NCBI RefSeq assembly: GCF_013523055.1
Contig: NZ_JAAMQM010000004.1
Location: 186,001-250,000, forward strand
Source of the DNA: Pseudomonas capeferrum
Lineage (GTDB): Bacteria > Pseudomonadota > Gammaproteobacteria > Pseudomonadales > Pseudomonadaceae
DNA length: 64,000 nucleotides
Reading direction: 5' to 3'
Shown here: piece after piece, positions 1-9,779 of the stretch
Layout of the letters: each line of letters begins with the position of its first letter
How positions within the stretch are numbered: position 1 is the first letter of the stretch
Notes under the pieces: generated by a model
The model's input: only the letters and a program-made list of their open reading frames with translations
The model's database searches: none
What the model was told of the DNA's origin: nothing
Program-made: the position numbers and the translations under genes

Positions 1-342
1 GCGGTGGGCTCCACCAGCCAGTTGATCGCCGCTGCGCAGACCATGCCGAACAAGACCTTCATCGTTGCGACCGACCGCGGCATCTTCTACAAGATGCAGC
101 AGCTGTGCCCGGACAAGGTCTTCGTCGAAGCGCCTACCGCCGGTAACGGCGCGGCATGCCGCAGCTGCGCGCATTGCCCATGGATGGCCATGAACACGCT
201 CGAGCGTACCCTGGATTGCCTGCGCAAGGGCAGCAACGAGATCTTCGTCGAGCCAGCGCTGATCCCGCGGGCCATCAAGCCGCTGAAACGGATGCTCGAC
301 TTCACCCAGGCGGCGCGCATGAAGCTGTCGGGCAACGCCTGA
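1..342 (+). CDS. nadA: quinolinate synthase NadA, C-terminal part
   Basis: Only the last 113 codons are present; the gene starts before the window (the family is about 350 residues long). NadA condenses iminoaspartate with dihydroxyacetone phosphate to quinolinate, the first aromatic intermediate of NAD synthesis, in the cytoplasm. The visible part carries AVGSTSQLI near its start and the conserved cysteine cluster CRSCAHCPW, which in this family supplies a ligand of the oxygen-sensitive [4Fe-4S] cluster. A GTG at position 4 is internal, not the true start. The next gene is convergent, with a REP pair between them. Confidence 0.93.
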   Translation, partial: AVGSTSQLIAAAQTMPNKTFIVATDRGIFYKMQQLCPDKVFVEAPTAGNGAACRSCAHCPWMAMNTLERTLDCLRKGSNEIFVEPALIPRAIKPLKRMLDFTQAARMKLSGNA

Positions 343-432
343 TCGCGACAGGCGTGCACGGCTGTCTTGGTGCGATCAAACAGGAAAAGCATTCGAGTTT
401 CGATGCTGAAGCTTATCGTTCGGCATTCGAAT

Positions 433-549
433 TTTCTTTGATGCGAGTGGCCTATCGCGGGACAAGCCCGCTCACCACCAAGTACTGAGGCGCTGCAATC
501 CCGGTGGTGAGCGGGCTTGCCCCGCGATAGGCCGCCCGCATCGAAGAAG
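433..549. repeat. inverted pair of REP palindromes
   Basis: Two REP elements face each other between the convergent genes nadA and bepA. The left copy (448-479) has core GCGGGACAAGCCCGC and the right copy (503-533) its near-perfect reverse complement. Similarity extends outward to about 433 and 549. No gene is visible in 343-618. Such extragenic pairs are typical of P. putida and may act as transcription ends or sites for a RAYT transposase. Confidence 0.85.
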
Positions 550-618
550 ATTCAAAGGCCAGAATCCAAGTCTCAACGCTTGCGGATCGAGTAACACGCA
601 CGCCACGGATGCTCTGCG

Positions 619-2052
619 TCAGCGCATCATCTCCTTGACCATCCGCTGCTGCTCCATGATGTCCCGCTGCCGGGCATCGATACGCGAGGCCAGCTGGAAG
701 TTGCCGCCGGCACGGCGCTTGGCGTAGTCCAACTGCTGAATGGCCTGGTCGTAATCGCCTACCAGGGCAAAGTACTCGGCACGTGCCTGGTGCAGGCCGA
801 TGGTGTTGCCGGACAGTCCGCGTACTTCGGCGATGTCGTACCACACATCCGGATCGTACGGCCGACTCTTCAACAGTTCGTCCAGCGCCTTTTCCGCCTC
901 GGCGGGCTGGTTCTGCTTGATCAGCAGGTCCGCGCGCACCTGGCGCAGGGGGTAACTGCTCGGGTACGATCCGCGCATGCGCTCGACGCGTTGTTGAGCA
1001 TCGGCCAGACGGTTGTTGGTGATGTCCAGGTCGATCTGCGCCAGGTTATAGGTAAGGTCGTTGGGCGCCTTGGCCAGCAATGGCTTGAGGCTTTCCCGAG
1101 CGTCGTTGAGCTGGCCACCCTTGATCTGGGCGAGCGCAAGGCCATAGCGGGCGGCGTCCAGTTTCGGGTTTTCGTCGAGCTGGGCGCGAAAGCGTTTGCC
1201 GGCCAAACCCGGTGTGCCTTCATAGGTCAGTGCTACACGGGCACGGATCAGTTGGTAGCGAAGGCTGTCTTCCACGCCTCCCTTGGGAACCTGCTCGGCG
1301 CGGTTACGGGTGTCGGCGATACGCGACTCGGTGACCGGGTGAGTCAACAGGAACTCGGGAGGCTTGGCGTCGTAGCGGTACTGGCGCATCAGGCGTTCGA
1401 ACATGGTCGGCATGTTGCGTGGATCGAAGCCGGCCTTTTCCAGGTTCTGGATACCGATGCGGTCGGCTTCCTGCTCGTTCTGCCGGGAGAAGCGCCGCTG
1501 CTCCTGGATCGCTGCCGCCTGAGTGCCTGCGATCGCGGCAATACCGGCGTCACCGCCCCCCGAGGCAGCCAAGACGATACCGGCCAGCAGCGCGGCCATC
1601 ATCGGCAGCTGCATGCGCTGCTGGGCCTCGACGCCACGGGCGAAGTGGCGCTGGGACAAGTGCGCCAGCTCGTGGGCAAGCACCGAAGCGTACTCGCCTT
1701 CGGTCTGTGCGTTGAGGAAAAGTCCGCCATTCACCCCGACGATCCCACCGGGCGCGGCGAAGGCATTGAGCTCGCGGCTGTCGATGAGGATGAACTCCAG
1801 GCGCCGATCCTGCAGCTGGCTGGTTTCGGCCAGGCGATAGACGCTGGTTTCCACATAGTCCTTGAGCTGCGGGTCGTTCAATTGATTGACGTTGCCGCGC
1901 AGCATGCTGAGCCAGGCACGACCGAGCTGATGCTCCTGCTGCGGCGAGACGATCGCGGAACTGGCATCACCCAGCGACGGCAGGTCGTCGGCATGGCCAG
2001 GGACGGCCATCAGGCAGGCCAGCGTCAGCAGGGCAGGGCGCAGTAGATTCAT
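619..2052 (-). CDS. bepA: periplasmic M48 metalloprotease with TPR domain (BepA/YfgC type)
   Basis: 477 residues from ATG 2052, chosen because it gives a clean signal peptide (MNLLRPALLT.. to about residue 21) and drops an unlikely 30-residue extension. The zinc site is HELAH at 127-131 with a third ligand in the E-x3-D motif at 193-197. The C-terminal half (about 290-470) is alpha-helical with TPR-like repeats. Family members are periplasmic proteases/chaperones that watch over outer-membrane protein assembly, notably LptD and BAM clients, so bamC 3 kb away is functionally related. Transcribed divergently from the tusA-like gene, 102 bp apart. Confidence 0.88.
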   Translation of the reverse strand: MNLLRPALLTLACLMAVPGHADDLPSLGDASSAIVSPQQEHQLGRAWLSMLRGNVNQLNDPQLKDYVETSVYRLAETSQLQDRRLEFILIDSRELNAFAAPGGIVGVNGGLFLNAQTEGEYASVLAHELAHLSQRHFARGVEAQQRMQLPMMAALLAGIVLAASGGGDAGIAAIAGTQAAAIQEQRRFSRQNEQEADRIGIQNLEKAGFDPRNMPTMFERLMRQYRYDAKPPEFLLTHPVTESRIADTRNRAEQVPKGGVEDSLRYQLIRARVALTYEGTPGLAGKRFRAQLDENPKLDAARYGLALAQIKGGQLNDARESLKPLLAKAPNDLTYNLAQIDLDITNNRLADAQQRVERMRGSYPSSYPLRQVRADLLIKQNQPAEAEKALDELLKSRPYDPDVWYDIAEVRGLSGNTIGLHQARAEYFALVGDYDQAIQQLDYAKRRAGGNFQLASRIDARQRDIMEQQRMVKEMMR

Positions 2053-2154
2053 GCATGAAGCTCGCGTCGGGCAAAGAGCCTTACTGTAGCGGGCTCGCAC
2101 GTCTGCGACCAGTGGCGCTATCCTAGCGGACCTGTCTGACATACCGGAGTGACC

Positions 2155-2394
2155 ATGAGCGATGCCCTGACCTGCGATGCCGAACTCGATGCCAGTGGCC
2201 TGAGCTGCCCGCTACCATTGCTCAAGGCCAAGATGGAACTCAATCGCCTGGCCAGTGGCGCGGTGCTGAAAGTGATTGCCACCGACGCAGGGTCTCAGCG
2301 CGACTTCCGCACTTTCGCCCAATTGGCCGGTCACACGCTGCTTCGCGAGATGGCCGAGTCCGGGATCTATACCTACTGGCTGCGCAAGGCCTGA
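2155..2394 (+). CDS. TusA/SirA-like sulfurtransferase
   Basis: 79 residues. ATG 2155 is preferred over the upstream GTG 2149 because GGAG lies 5 bases before it. The CPxP motif (C18-P-L-P21) is the hallmark of TusA-family proteins, whose cysteine carries a persulfide or steers a partner protein. The C-terminal FRTFAQLAGHTLL helix and the strand that follows fit the small alpha/beta fold. It lies 22 bp before the membrane protein gene in a likely two-gene operon. Whether it works in tRNA thiolation or another sulfur relay cannot be told from the sequence. Confidence 0.85.
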   Translation: MSDALTCDAELDASGLSCPLPLLKAKMELNRLASGAVLKVIATDAGSQRDFRTFAQLAGHTLLREMAESGIYTYWLRKA

Positions 2395-2416
2395 GTCTTC
2401 TTCCCAAGGATCGTCA

Positions 2417-3487
2417 ATGTTCAAAGTGCTTCGTGACTGGATGCAACGCTACTTCTCCGATGAAGAAGCGGTGGTGCTGGCGGTTTTGCTGTTCCTGGCC
2501 TTCGCCTTCGTTCTCACCTTGGGTGGCATGTTGGCGCCGGTGCTGGCAGGCATGGTCCTGGCGTTCCTGATGCAAGGGTTGGTCAATGCCTTGGAACGTC
2601 TGCGCGTCCCTTCCGGGGTGGCTGTCGGCGTCGTTTTCACCCTGTTCATGGGGGCGCTCGGGGTCTTCCTGCTGGTCTTGGTGCCCCTGCTCTGGCATCA
2701 GTTGATCACCCTGTTGAACGAGCTGCCTGGCATGCTCGCCAAGTGGCAGTCGCTGCTGTTGCTGCTGCCCGAGCGCTATCCGCACCTGGTCTCCGACGAC
2801 CAGGTGCTGCAAGCCATCGAAGCGGTACGCGGCGAGGTCGGCAAGTTTGGCCAGTGGGCATTGACGTTTTCGCTGTCGAGCCTGCCGCTGCTGATGAATA
2901 TCATGATCTATCTGGTGCTCGTGCCGATCCTGGTGTTCTTCTTCCTCAAGGATCGCGAGCTGATCGGTCGCTGGGTCAGTGGCTATCTGCCTCGGCAACG
3001 CACCTTGCTGAACCGGGTGGGCGACGAAATGAACCGCCAGATCGCCAACTATATTCGCGGCAAGGGGATCGAGATCCTGATCTGCGGCATCGCGACCTAT
3101 ATCGCGTTCATCAGCCTGGGCCTCAACTACGCGGCCCTGCTGGCGCTACTGGTCGGATTGTCAGTGGTGGTGCCGTACGTCGGCGCGGTGGTGGTGACGG
3201 TGCCGGTGACGCTGATTGCCCTGTTCCAGTGGGGCTGGGGCGACCAGTTTATCTACCTGATGGCGGTCTACGCGATCATTCAGGCCCTGGATGGCAACGT
3301 GCTGGTGCCGTTGCTGTTCTCCGAAGCGGTGAGCCTGCATCCGGTGGCGATCATCTGCGCGGTGCTGCTGTTCGGCGGGCTGTGGGGGTTCTGGGGGATT
3401 TTCTTCGCGATTCCGTTGGCAACGCTGTGCAAGGCGGTCCTCGACGCCTGGCCGCGGCAGGAACCGTCGGTCGCGCCGCTGCTCTGA
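2417..3487 (+). CDS. AI-2E family inner-membrane transporter (PerM-like)
   Basis: 356 residues from ATG 2417. About eight hydrophobic segments: two close together at 20-60, one near 70-95, a soluble stretch at 105-150, then a dense membrane block from 155 to the end. This is the layout of the AI-2E/PerM (UPF0118) permease family. Some members export autoinducer-2 or act in Na+/H+ exchange; most are uncharacterised, so no substrate is assigned. It follows the tusA-like gene with 22 bp between them. Confidence 0.85.
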   Translation: MFKVLRDWMQRYFSDEEAVVLAVLLFLAFAFVLTLGGMLAPVLAGMVLAFLMQGLVNALERLRVPSGVAVGVVFTLFMGALGVFLLVLVPLLWHQLITLLNELPGMLAKWQSLLLLLPERYPHLVSDDQVLQAIEAVRGEVGKFGQWALTFSLSSLPLLMNIMIYLVLVPILVFFFLKDRELIGRWVSGYLPRQRTLLNRVGDEMNRQIANYIRGKGIEILICGIATYIAFISLGLNYAALLALLVGLSVVVPYVGAVVVTVPVTLIALFQWGWGDQFIYLMAVYAIIQALDGNVLVPLLFSEAVSLHPVAIICAVLLFGGLWGFWGIFFAIPLATLCKAVLDAWPRQEPSVAPLL

Positions 3488-3546
3488 GGCCCCCGGGCCG
3501 GACCTTCGTTGCCGAATGAGGCCGACCCGCTGCCACGCGTCCGGCG

Positions 3547-4020
3547 TCAGCCCTTGTTCAAGGCCTGCGCCGCCGCCAGCACGGCATCCACGTGACCGGG
3601 TACCTTGAGGCCACGCCACTGCTGGCGCAGGACGCCATCCTTGTCGATCAGGAAGGTGCTGCGGTCGACGCCCAGGTATTCCTTGCCGTAGAGCTTCTTC
3701 AGCTTGATCACATCGAACAGCTGGCAGAGGCTTTCGTCCTTGTCGCTGATCAGCTCGAAGCCGAAGCCCTGCTTGGCCTTGAAGTTTTCATGGGACTTGA
3801 GGCCATCGCGTGACACGCCGTACACCACGGTATTGGCCGCCTGGAAGGCAGCCAGCTGGTCACGGAAGCCTTGGCCCTGGGTGGTACAGCCCGGAGTGTT
3901 GTCCTTGGGGTAGAAATACAGCACCACCTGGCGACCCTTGAGGTCGGCCAGGGCGACGGTCTGGCCGCTGGTGGCCTGAGCCTGGAAATCGGCTACGGGT
4001 TGGTCTAGCTCTACGGCCAT
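3547..4020 (-). CDS. bcp: thiol peroxidase Bcp (PrxQ-type peroxiredoxin)
   Basis: 157 residues, full length. Reduces hydrogen peroxide and organic hydroperoxides in the cytoplasm. The peroxidatic cysteine is C45 in NTPGCTTQ. The resolving cysteine found at position 50 in E. coli Bcp is replaced by Gln50, while a cysteine corresponding to E. coli C99 is kept (SLCQLF). The enzyme therefore probably works as a 1-Cys type or uses an unusual resolving partner. It is co-transcribed with gcvR, whose stop lies 9 bp upstream of this start. Confidence 0.92.
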   Translation of the reverse strand: MAVELDQPVADFQAQATSGQTVALADLKGRQVVLYFYPKDNTPGCTTQGQGFRDQLAAFQAANTVVYGVSRDGLKSHENFKAKQGFGFELISDKDESLCQLFDVIKLKKLYGKEYLGVDRSTFLIDKDGVLRQQWRGLKVPGHVDAVLAAAQALNKG

Positions 4021-4029
4021 GGGGCTTCC

Positions 4030-4590
4030 TTACATGGGATTCTGTGGGCGCCAGGGTTCGATCAGGGCGTCCAGGTTGAGGGCATCGGCGAAGTCCAGGA
4101 ACTGATCGCGCAGCCAGCTGATCTGGGTGCCGGCCGGCAGGATCACGGTGAACTGGGCGTTGAGCATGCTGCTGCCGGTCTGCGGTGCGAGGTAGGTATC
4201 GCAGGTCATGGCCTCGAGCTCGATGTGGTTGTCCTGGAAGAACTGGCACAGCTCGTTGACGATGTCCGGCCGATAGGCGGCGCTGACGTAGGCTACATAA
4301 GGCAGCGACTGGGGGCGAACCTCGAGGTCCGCGCTGCGCACCACGTTGAGGGTAAAGGCGTGTTTCTTGCCCAGGCCCGGCAGGCCGGCCTCCAGGCGAG
4401 CCAGTGCGTCCCAGCTGCCACCGACCTGCAACACCAGGGCGCTGGTCTCGCCATGGCGGGTCAGGCGCGAGGTGACGACCGCGCAGCGGTTCTCGAAGGC
4501 GGCACGGCTGAGGACATTGGCCAGCTCCATGGGGTCGGCGCCCAGGGCACTGATGACAAGGAATTGTTCGCGAACGGTGGGGGTGGACAT
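4030..4590 (-). CDS. gcvR: glycine cleavage system transcriptional repressor-like protein GcvR
   Basis: 186 residues with two ACT-like domains (about 8-85 and 95-175), the GcvR layout. In enterobacteria GcvR binds GcvA and, depending on glycine, represses the gcv operon; in pseudomonads the target is less certain. It is divergent from dapA and followed by bcp, a gcvR-bcp order common in gammaproteobacteria. The start ATG 4590 is preceded by a weak AGGAATGTTGC box. Confidence 0.85.
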   Translation of the reverse strand: MSTPTVREQFLVISALGADPMELANVLSRAAFENRCAVVTSRLTRHGETSALVLQVGGSWDALARLEAGLPGLGKKHAFTLNVVRSADLEVRPQSLPYVAYVSAAYRPDIVNELCQFFQDNHIELEAMTCDTYLAPQTGSSMLNAQFTVILPAGTQISWLRDQFLDFADALNLDALIEPWRPQNPM

Positions 4591-4848
4591 GCAACATTCC
4601 TAAAGCGATGAGCGGTCGGTACGGGACGGCGGGCAAGCCGCTACGTGGCAGGATCCATGCCCGAAAACAGGGCCAGGACGCTGGCAGGAAGCCTCGTCGG
4701 CGGCCCGGCGGGCCACGTTGTCACGATCAAAGAGGGAAGGGTAGCGAAAACCGGCGCCGAGGGGAATGCTCCGCCTACCAGCTTCGCTTGTACAAGGCCG
4801 ATGGCGCCAGTACCATTACCGCTCTCTTTTTCCGGCAGGAGCAGTTAC

Positions 4849-5727
<879 letters not shown>

Positions 5728-5744
5728 TTGAGGACGTACACCGC

Positions 5745-6860
5745 ATGAAGCGACTGGCTGGTCTTTCCGCCCTTGCCCTGATCATTTCCAGCACCAGCGG
5801 CTGCGGCTGGCTGTGGGGCGAAGAGGGTTATTTCCGCGACCGTGGCAGCGACTACCTGCAGGCACACCAGACTGCGCCCATGCAGCTGCCGCCGGACGCC
5901 GGTAACGTCAAGCGCATGGATCCGCTCCTGCCGATCCCGCGCAACGTGGCCGAGGACAACGCCACGGGCGAGTACGAAGTGCCGCGTCCGCAGCCACTGT
6001 CGGCAACCGCCGATATCAGCGATTTCAGCCTGCAGCGCAGTGGCGGCAGCCGCTGGATCCTGGCTCAGCGCGCGCCTGCTGAAGTATGGCCGGTAGCTCG
6101 CCAGTTCTTCGAGGACAATGGTTTCCGTATTGCCGAAGAGCGTCCGCAGACCGGCGAATTCAATACCACCTGGCAGCGCTTCGACGAACTGTCCGCCTCG
6201 CTGGGCCAGCGTCTGTCTACCACCGCCAGCAGCGCCGACAGCGAAGTGCGTGTACGCGTGCGCATGGAGCCTGGCGTGCAGCGCAACACCAGTGAAATCT
6301 ACATCGTCAGCGTCGAGCGCCCGGCCGGCAGCACCGCCGAGGTGAACTTCCCGTCCAGCTCCAACAATACCGGTGCCGATGCCCTGCTGGTCGATGAAAT
6401 GCTCGCGAGCATGAATCGTAGCGCCGAAAAGGGCGGTTCGGTATCGCTGCTGGCCGCGCGCGATTTCGACGCGCCCAGCCGTGTCAGCCTTACCGAGGAC
6501 GGCAGCGGCAATCCTGTACTGTATCTGGGCGCCGATCTGGACCGCGCCTGGTCCAGCGTGGGCCGCGCCCTGGAGCAGGGCGAGTGGCGCGTCGAGGACA
6601 TCAACCGCAGCGTCGGCCTGTACTACATCAACCTGTCCGAGAAGCCCGAGGACAAGCAGGACGAGCCGGGCTTCTTCAGCCGCCTGTTCGGCAGCGCGCC
6701 GAGCGAGGAAGAGCGTGAAGCCCGCGCCGAGCGCTATCAGGTTCGCCTGAGCAAGGTCGGCGAGAACGTGCAGGTCACGGTCGAGAAGGACATCAACACA
6801 GTGGCCCCCGCCGATATTTCCCGCCGCGTGCTGAGCGCCATCCAGGATCGTCTGGGTTAA
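5745..6860 (+). CDS. bamC: outer membrane assembly lipoprotein BamC
   Basis: 371 residues. Signal peptide with lipobox SGC, so Cys20 would be lipidated after cleavage. After an unstructured N-terminal segment, two BamC-type helix-grip domains follow (about 105-215 and 245-370). BamC is an accessory lipoprotein of the BAM complex that folds beta-barrel proteins into the outer membrane. It starts 17 bp after dapA, and its stop codon abuts the GTG of the next gene, indicating translational coupling. Position after dapA is conserved in gammaproteobacteria. Confidence 0.93.
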   Translation: MKRLAGLSALALIISSTSGCGWLWGEEGYFRDRGSDYLQAHQTAPMQLPPDAGNVKRMDPLLPIPRNVAEDNATGEYEVPRPQPLSATADISDFSLQRSGGSRWILAQRAPAEVWPVARQFFEDNGFRIAEERPQTGEFNTTWQRFDELSASLGQRLSTTASSADSEVRVRVRMEPGVQRNTSEIYIVSVERPAGSTAEVNFPSSSNNTGADALLVDEMLASMNRSAEKGGSVSLLAARDFDAPSRVSLTEDGSGNPVLYLGADLDRAWSSVGRALEQGEWRVEDINRSVGLYYINLSEKPEDKQDEPGFFSRLFGSAPSEEEREARAERYQVRLSKVGENVQVTVEKDINTVAPADISRRVLSAIQDRLG

Positions 6861-7619
6861 GTGCGCTTCGCGGTATTAGGAAGCGGTAGCCAGGGAAATG
6901 GCACGCTGATCGCCAGTGGTGATACCTACATCCTGGTCGACTGCGGCTTTTCCCTGCGCGAGACCGAGCGACGCCTTGCGCTGCTCGGTGTGTCGCCCAC
7001 TCAGCTGAGCGCCGTGCTGGTCACCCACGAGCATGCCGACCACGTGCATGGCGTCGGGTTGCTGGCGCGGCGCTACAATGTACCCGTCTATCTCAGCCAG
7101 GGGACCTTGCGCGGCATGCGCAAACCCGTGGAGGCGACCGGTTTTCTCGCCGCCAGGGGCAGCCTGCGTATCGGCGACCTGGAGGTCAGCGCGGCGCGGG
7201 TCGAGCACGATGCGCTCGAACCGCTGCAATACGTGATCAGCGATGGCCAACGGCGCTTCGGCATGCTCACCGACCTTGGTTGCTATGACACGCACCTGCT
7301 CGACAGTTATCAAGGCCTGGATGCGCTGGTGATCGAAGCCAACCATTGCCGCGATCTGCTGGCACGCGGGCATTACCCGTACTTTCTCAAGCAGCGGGTC
7401 GGCGGGGACCAAGGACATCTGAACAACCATCAGGCCGCGCGCCTGGTGTCCGAGTTGGGCTGGCAGAACCTGCAGCACCTGGTGCTGGCCCACCTCAGCA
7501 GCAAGAACAACCTGCCACATCTGGCCCGCCAGTGCTTCGTCGATACCTTGGGGTGCGACCCGGACTGGCTTCAGGTGGCGAATCAGGACCATGGGCTCGA
7601 CTGGCGCGAAATCGCCTAG
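6861..7619 (+). CDS. MBL-fold metallo-hydrolase (YycJ/WalJ-like)
   Basis: 252 residues from GTG 6861, immediately after the bamC stop, with no room for another start. The metal-binding motif H56-E-H-A-D-H61 and further metallo-beta-lactamase motifs ([21 protein letters not shown]) are present. YycJ-like members have been linked to DNA repair or cell-wall coordination in Firmicutes; the pseudomonad role is unknown. Likely co-transcribed with bamC and purC. Confidence 0.85.
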   Translation: MRFAVLGSGSQGNGTLIASGDTYILVDCGFSLRETERRLALLGVSPTQLSAVLVTHEHADHVHGVGLLARRYNVPVYLSQGTLRGMRKPVEATGFLAARGSLRIGDLEVSAARVEHDALEPLQYVISDGQRRFGMLTDLGCYDTHLLDSYQGLDALVIEANHCRDLLARGHYPYFLKQRVGGDQGHLNNHQAARLVSELGWQNLQHLVLAHLSSKNNLPHLARQCFVDTLGCDPDWLQVANQDHGLDWREIA

Positions 7620-7648
7620 CCCACCTATACCAGCAAGCGGAGCCCATC

Positions 7649-8359
7649 ATGGAAAAACGCGAAGAACTTTACCGCGGCAAGGCCAAATCGGTTTACAAGA
7701 CCGACGACGCCGACCGCTTGATCCTGCTGTTCCGCAACGACACCTCGGCGTTCGACGGCAAGCGTATCGAGCAGCTGGACCGCAAAGGCATGGTGAACAA
7801 CAAGTTCAACGCCTTCATCATGCAGAAACTCGAAGAAGCCGGCGTCCCGACCCAGTTCGACGCCCTGTTGGGCGACAACGAGTGCCTGGTCAAGAAGCTG
7901 GACATGATCCCGGTCGAGTGCGTGGTGCGCAACTATGCCGCCGGCAGCCTGGTCAAGCGCCTGGGCGTCGAGGAAGGCATCAAGCTCGAGCCTTCGACAT
8001 TCGAGCTGTTCCTCAAGAACGACGAGAAGGGCGACCCCTTCATCAATGAATCCCACGTCGTCGCCTTCGGCTGGGGCACCGCCGACCAGCTCGCGACCAT
8101 GAAGACCCTGTCGCTGAAGGTCAACGAAGTCCTGACCAAGCTGTTCGACGACGCGGGCCTGCTGCTGGTCGACTTCAAGCTCGAGTTCGGCGTCTTTCAC
8201 GGCCAGATCGTCCTCGGCGACGAATTCAGCCCGGACGGCTGCCGCCTGTGGGACAAGGAAACCCGCAAGAAGATGGACAAGGACCGCTTCCGCCAGGGTC
8301 TGGGTGACGTGATCGAAGCTTACGAAGAAGTCGCCAAGCGCCTGGGCGTGGAGCTGTAA
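7649..8359 (+). CDS. purC: phosphoribosylaminoimidazole-succinocarboxamide synthase
   Basis: 236 residues, the usual short bacterial PurC length. Forms SAICAR from CAIR, aspartate and ATP in purine synthesis. Recognisable motifs are the N-terminal [13 protein letters not shown], the [11 protein letters not shown] nucleotide loop, VRNYAAGS and [14 protein letters not shown] strand (here [10 protein letters not shown]). ATG 7649 follows AGCGGAGCCCATC. Last gene of the dapA-bamC-MBL-purC run, followed by the serine tRNA. Confidence 0.97.
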   Translation: MEKREELYRGKAKSVYKTDDADRLILLFRNDTSAFDGKRIEQLDRKGMVNNKFNAFIMQKLEEAGVPTQFDALLGDNECLVKKLDMIPVECVVRNYAAGSLVKRLGVEEGIKLEPSTFELFLKNDEKGDPFINESHVVAFGWGTADQLATMKTLSLKVNEVLTKLFDDAGLLLVDFKLEFGVFHGQIVLGDEFSPDGCRLWDKETRKKMDKDRFRQGLGDVIEAYEEVAKRLGVEL

Positions 8360-8452
8360 AGGCCCGCGTTCACGCAAGCGCCTGATACCACGCGAATTTT
8401 TTTCCGCCAGGGCTTTGCCTTTGAGGAAACTGCTGGTATCATGCGCGCCACT

Positions 8453-8542
8453 GGAGAGATGCCGGAGTGGCCGAACGGGACGGATTCGAAATCCGTTGTA
8501 CTGGCGACAGTACCTAGGGTTCAAATCCCTATCTCTCCGCCA
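8453..8542 (+). tRNA. tRNA-Ser (anticodon CGA)
   Basis: 90-nt class II tRNA with encoded CCA. The acceptor stem GGAGAGA pairs with TCTCTCC; the anticodon stem ACGGA/TCCGT holds loop TTCGAAA, giving anticodon CGA (reads UCG). A long variable arm follows, then the T arm with GGTTCAAATCC. An attenuator-like terminator lies directly downstream. Confidence 0.95.
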
Positions 8543-8549
8543 TATATAG

Positions 8550-8588
8550 AAAAGCCCTTGGCTCGATGAGCCAGGGGCTTTTTCTTTT
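8550..8588 (+). terminator. rho-independent terminator after tRNA-Ser(CGA)
   Basis: Stem AAAGCCCTTGGCTC / GAGCCAGGGGCTTT with a short GAT loop and a T-rich tail, 8 bp after the tRNA CCA end. Confidence 0.88.
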
Positions 8589-8669
8589 CGGTTCCGTACG
8601 TACGGCTGCGCTTGAACTTTCCTGTCAACAGATAACTGGTGTCCCAGAAGCGCATAACGCGTGGCTGAG

Positions 8670-9092
8670 CTACGACGGGCTTCCAGCGCTGTTACCAGGC
8701 AATTGACGCAGCGGACACGCTGCCAACGAAAGGCACCCGCAGTCGATGCAGCCATCAAGCTGATCTCTCAACAAGACCAGTGACGCAATACGGCTATCCA
8801 GCTCGCTCTGCCAATCGCTTGATAGCCGTGCCCAATCCGCTGCGCTGGGCGCGCGGTCCGACGGCAGCTCGCTCAATCGTTCCTGGATGACCTTGAGTGG
8901 AATGCCCACCCGCTGGGCAATCTTGATGATGGCGATGCGGCGCAGCACGTTCCTGGAGTAGCGTCGCTGATTGCCGGCGTTGCGCTGCGCCACGATCAGC
9001 CCCTTGCGCTCATAGAAATGCAGCGCGGAGACGCTTACCCCGGTTGCGCTCACGATCTCCGCCGGGCTCAACAATCGTCGTTCTGTACTCAT
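8670..9092 (-). CDS. soxR: redox-sensing MerR-family regulator SoxR
   Basis: 140 residues from ATG 9092; AAGG lies 6 bases before it, better placed than for ATG 9098. N-terminal MerR winged helix (about 10-75, LHFYERKGL), dimerisation helix, then the SoxR [2Fe-2S] cysteines C115, C118, C120 and C126 (CIDCGCLSLAAC). SoxR is activated by one-electron oxidation of its cluster, in pseudomonads mainly by redox-cycling dyes such as phenazines. It is divergent from a RidA gene with a soxbox-like dyad between them. Confidence 0.93.
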   Translation of the reverse strand: MSTERRLLSPAEIVSATGVSVSALHFYERKGLIVAQRNAGNQRRYSRNVLRRIAIIKIAQRVGIPLKVIQERLSELPSDRAPSAADWARLSSDWQSELDSRIASLVLLRDQLDGCIDCGCLSLAACPLRQLPGNSAGSPS

Positions 9093-9104
9093 GGGCATCC
9101 TTGA

Positions 9105-9122
9105 CCTGAACCTAAGTTGAGG
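9105..9122. promoter_or_regulatory. soxbox-like operator between soxR and the RidA gene
   Basis: 18-bp imperfect dyad CCTGAACCTAAGTTGAGG, close to the E. coli soxbox CCTCAAGTTAACTTGAGG. It lies in the only intergenic space between soxR and the divergent RidA gene, next to a TTGACC box at 9101. Placement suggests that SoxR controls one or both genes. Confidence 0.65.
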
Positions 9123-9158
9123 CAGGAGACTATCAGCTCCATCGTTCGGAGTAGACCC

Positions 9159-9632
9159 ATGCCCCAGTCTCATCCTGCCCCTGCGTTTCAATTATCCAAT
9201 CCACCGGGTTTGTACGATCCAAGCGTCAATGGTTATTCCCATGTCGCAGAGCTTGAACCGGGAGCTCGACTCCTGTTCATAGCGGGGCAGGGGGGTGAAG
9301 ACACCGAGGGTCGGCTCTCCTCGGCGTTTGCAGCGCAGGCCAGGCAAGCACTTGCCAACCTGCGTACAGCGTTGCAATCGAAGGGAACGGACGTCCAGCA
9401 TGTCGTCAAACTGACGCTGCTGATCGTGGATCATGACGAAGTTAAATTGCGAATCTGGGTCGACGAACTCGATCAGGCGTGGCGCGGGGCAATGAAGCCG
9501 GTCTGTACGCTGATTCCTGTCCCGCGGCTTGCGCTGGTTGGGATGCAGATCGAGATCGAGGCGGTCGCTGCAGTTTCACCGGTTGCCAGCCCCACTCCAG
9601 GAGACGCTCGGCCAGCAGAAGTTGATCGATGA
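9159..9632 (+). CDS. RidA family protein with a replaced C-terminal tail
   Basis: 157 residues; GGAG 7 bases before ATG 9159 sets the start. RidA-fold proteins are trimeric enamine/imine deaminases or related hydrolases. The core (about 10-140) has the family end PVCTLIPVPRLALVGMQIEI, with the family arginine position occupied by other residues, so activity is uncertain. The last 12 or so codons (from 9597) are read out of frame from a ferritin-like DUF892 gene fragment, so the natural stop has been lost by a rearrangement. Divergent from soxR, probably in its regulon. Confidence 0.82.
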   Translation: MPQSHPAPAFQLSNPPGLYDPSVNGYSHVAELEPGARLLFIAGQGGEDTEGRLSSAFAAQARQALANLRTALQSKGTDVQHVVKLTLLIVDHDEVKLRIWVDELDQAWRGAMKPVCTLIPVPRLALVGMQIEIEAVAAVSPVASPTPGDARPAEVDR

Positions 9633-9758
9633 GTACCTGACGCGATTGGGTGGTTGGCGATGAGCAGACGAAGGCGGCCCGTGAGCAGATCCTTCCACAG
9701 GAAAAGGCAAGGCACAGTGATTGCTCGAATATTTCCCCGAGTTCACCCAAGCATTCCC
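9597..9758 (+). pseudogene. remnant of a DUF892 ferritin-like gene
   Basis: Clear nucleotide similarity to the intact gene at 29818-30327: 9597-9650 matches 29957-30014, then 167 bp are missing (30015-30181 of the intact copy), then 9651-9758 matches from 30182 (including GAGCAGATCCTTCCACA). The 5' third is absent and the deletion is out of frame, so it cannot be functional. Its first part supplies the tail of the upstream RidA reading frame. Confidence 0.85.
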
Positions 9759-9779
9759 TGGCTTACGCAGGCCAGGTAG

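Noticed and set aside
790..2046. 418-codon plus-strand open frame
   Set aside because: Antisense to the bepA-like gene, which has signal peptide, zinc motif and TPRs; high GC makes long shadow frames.
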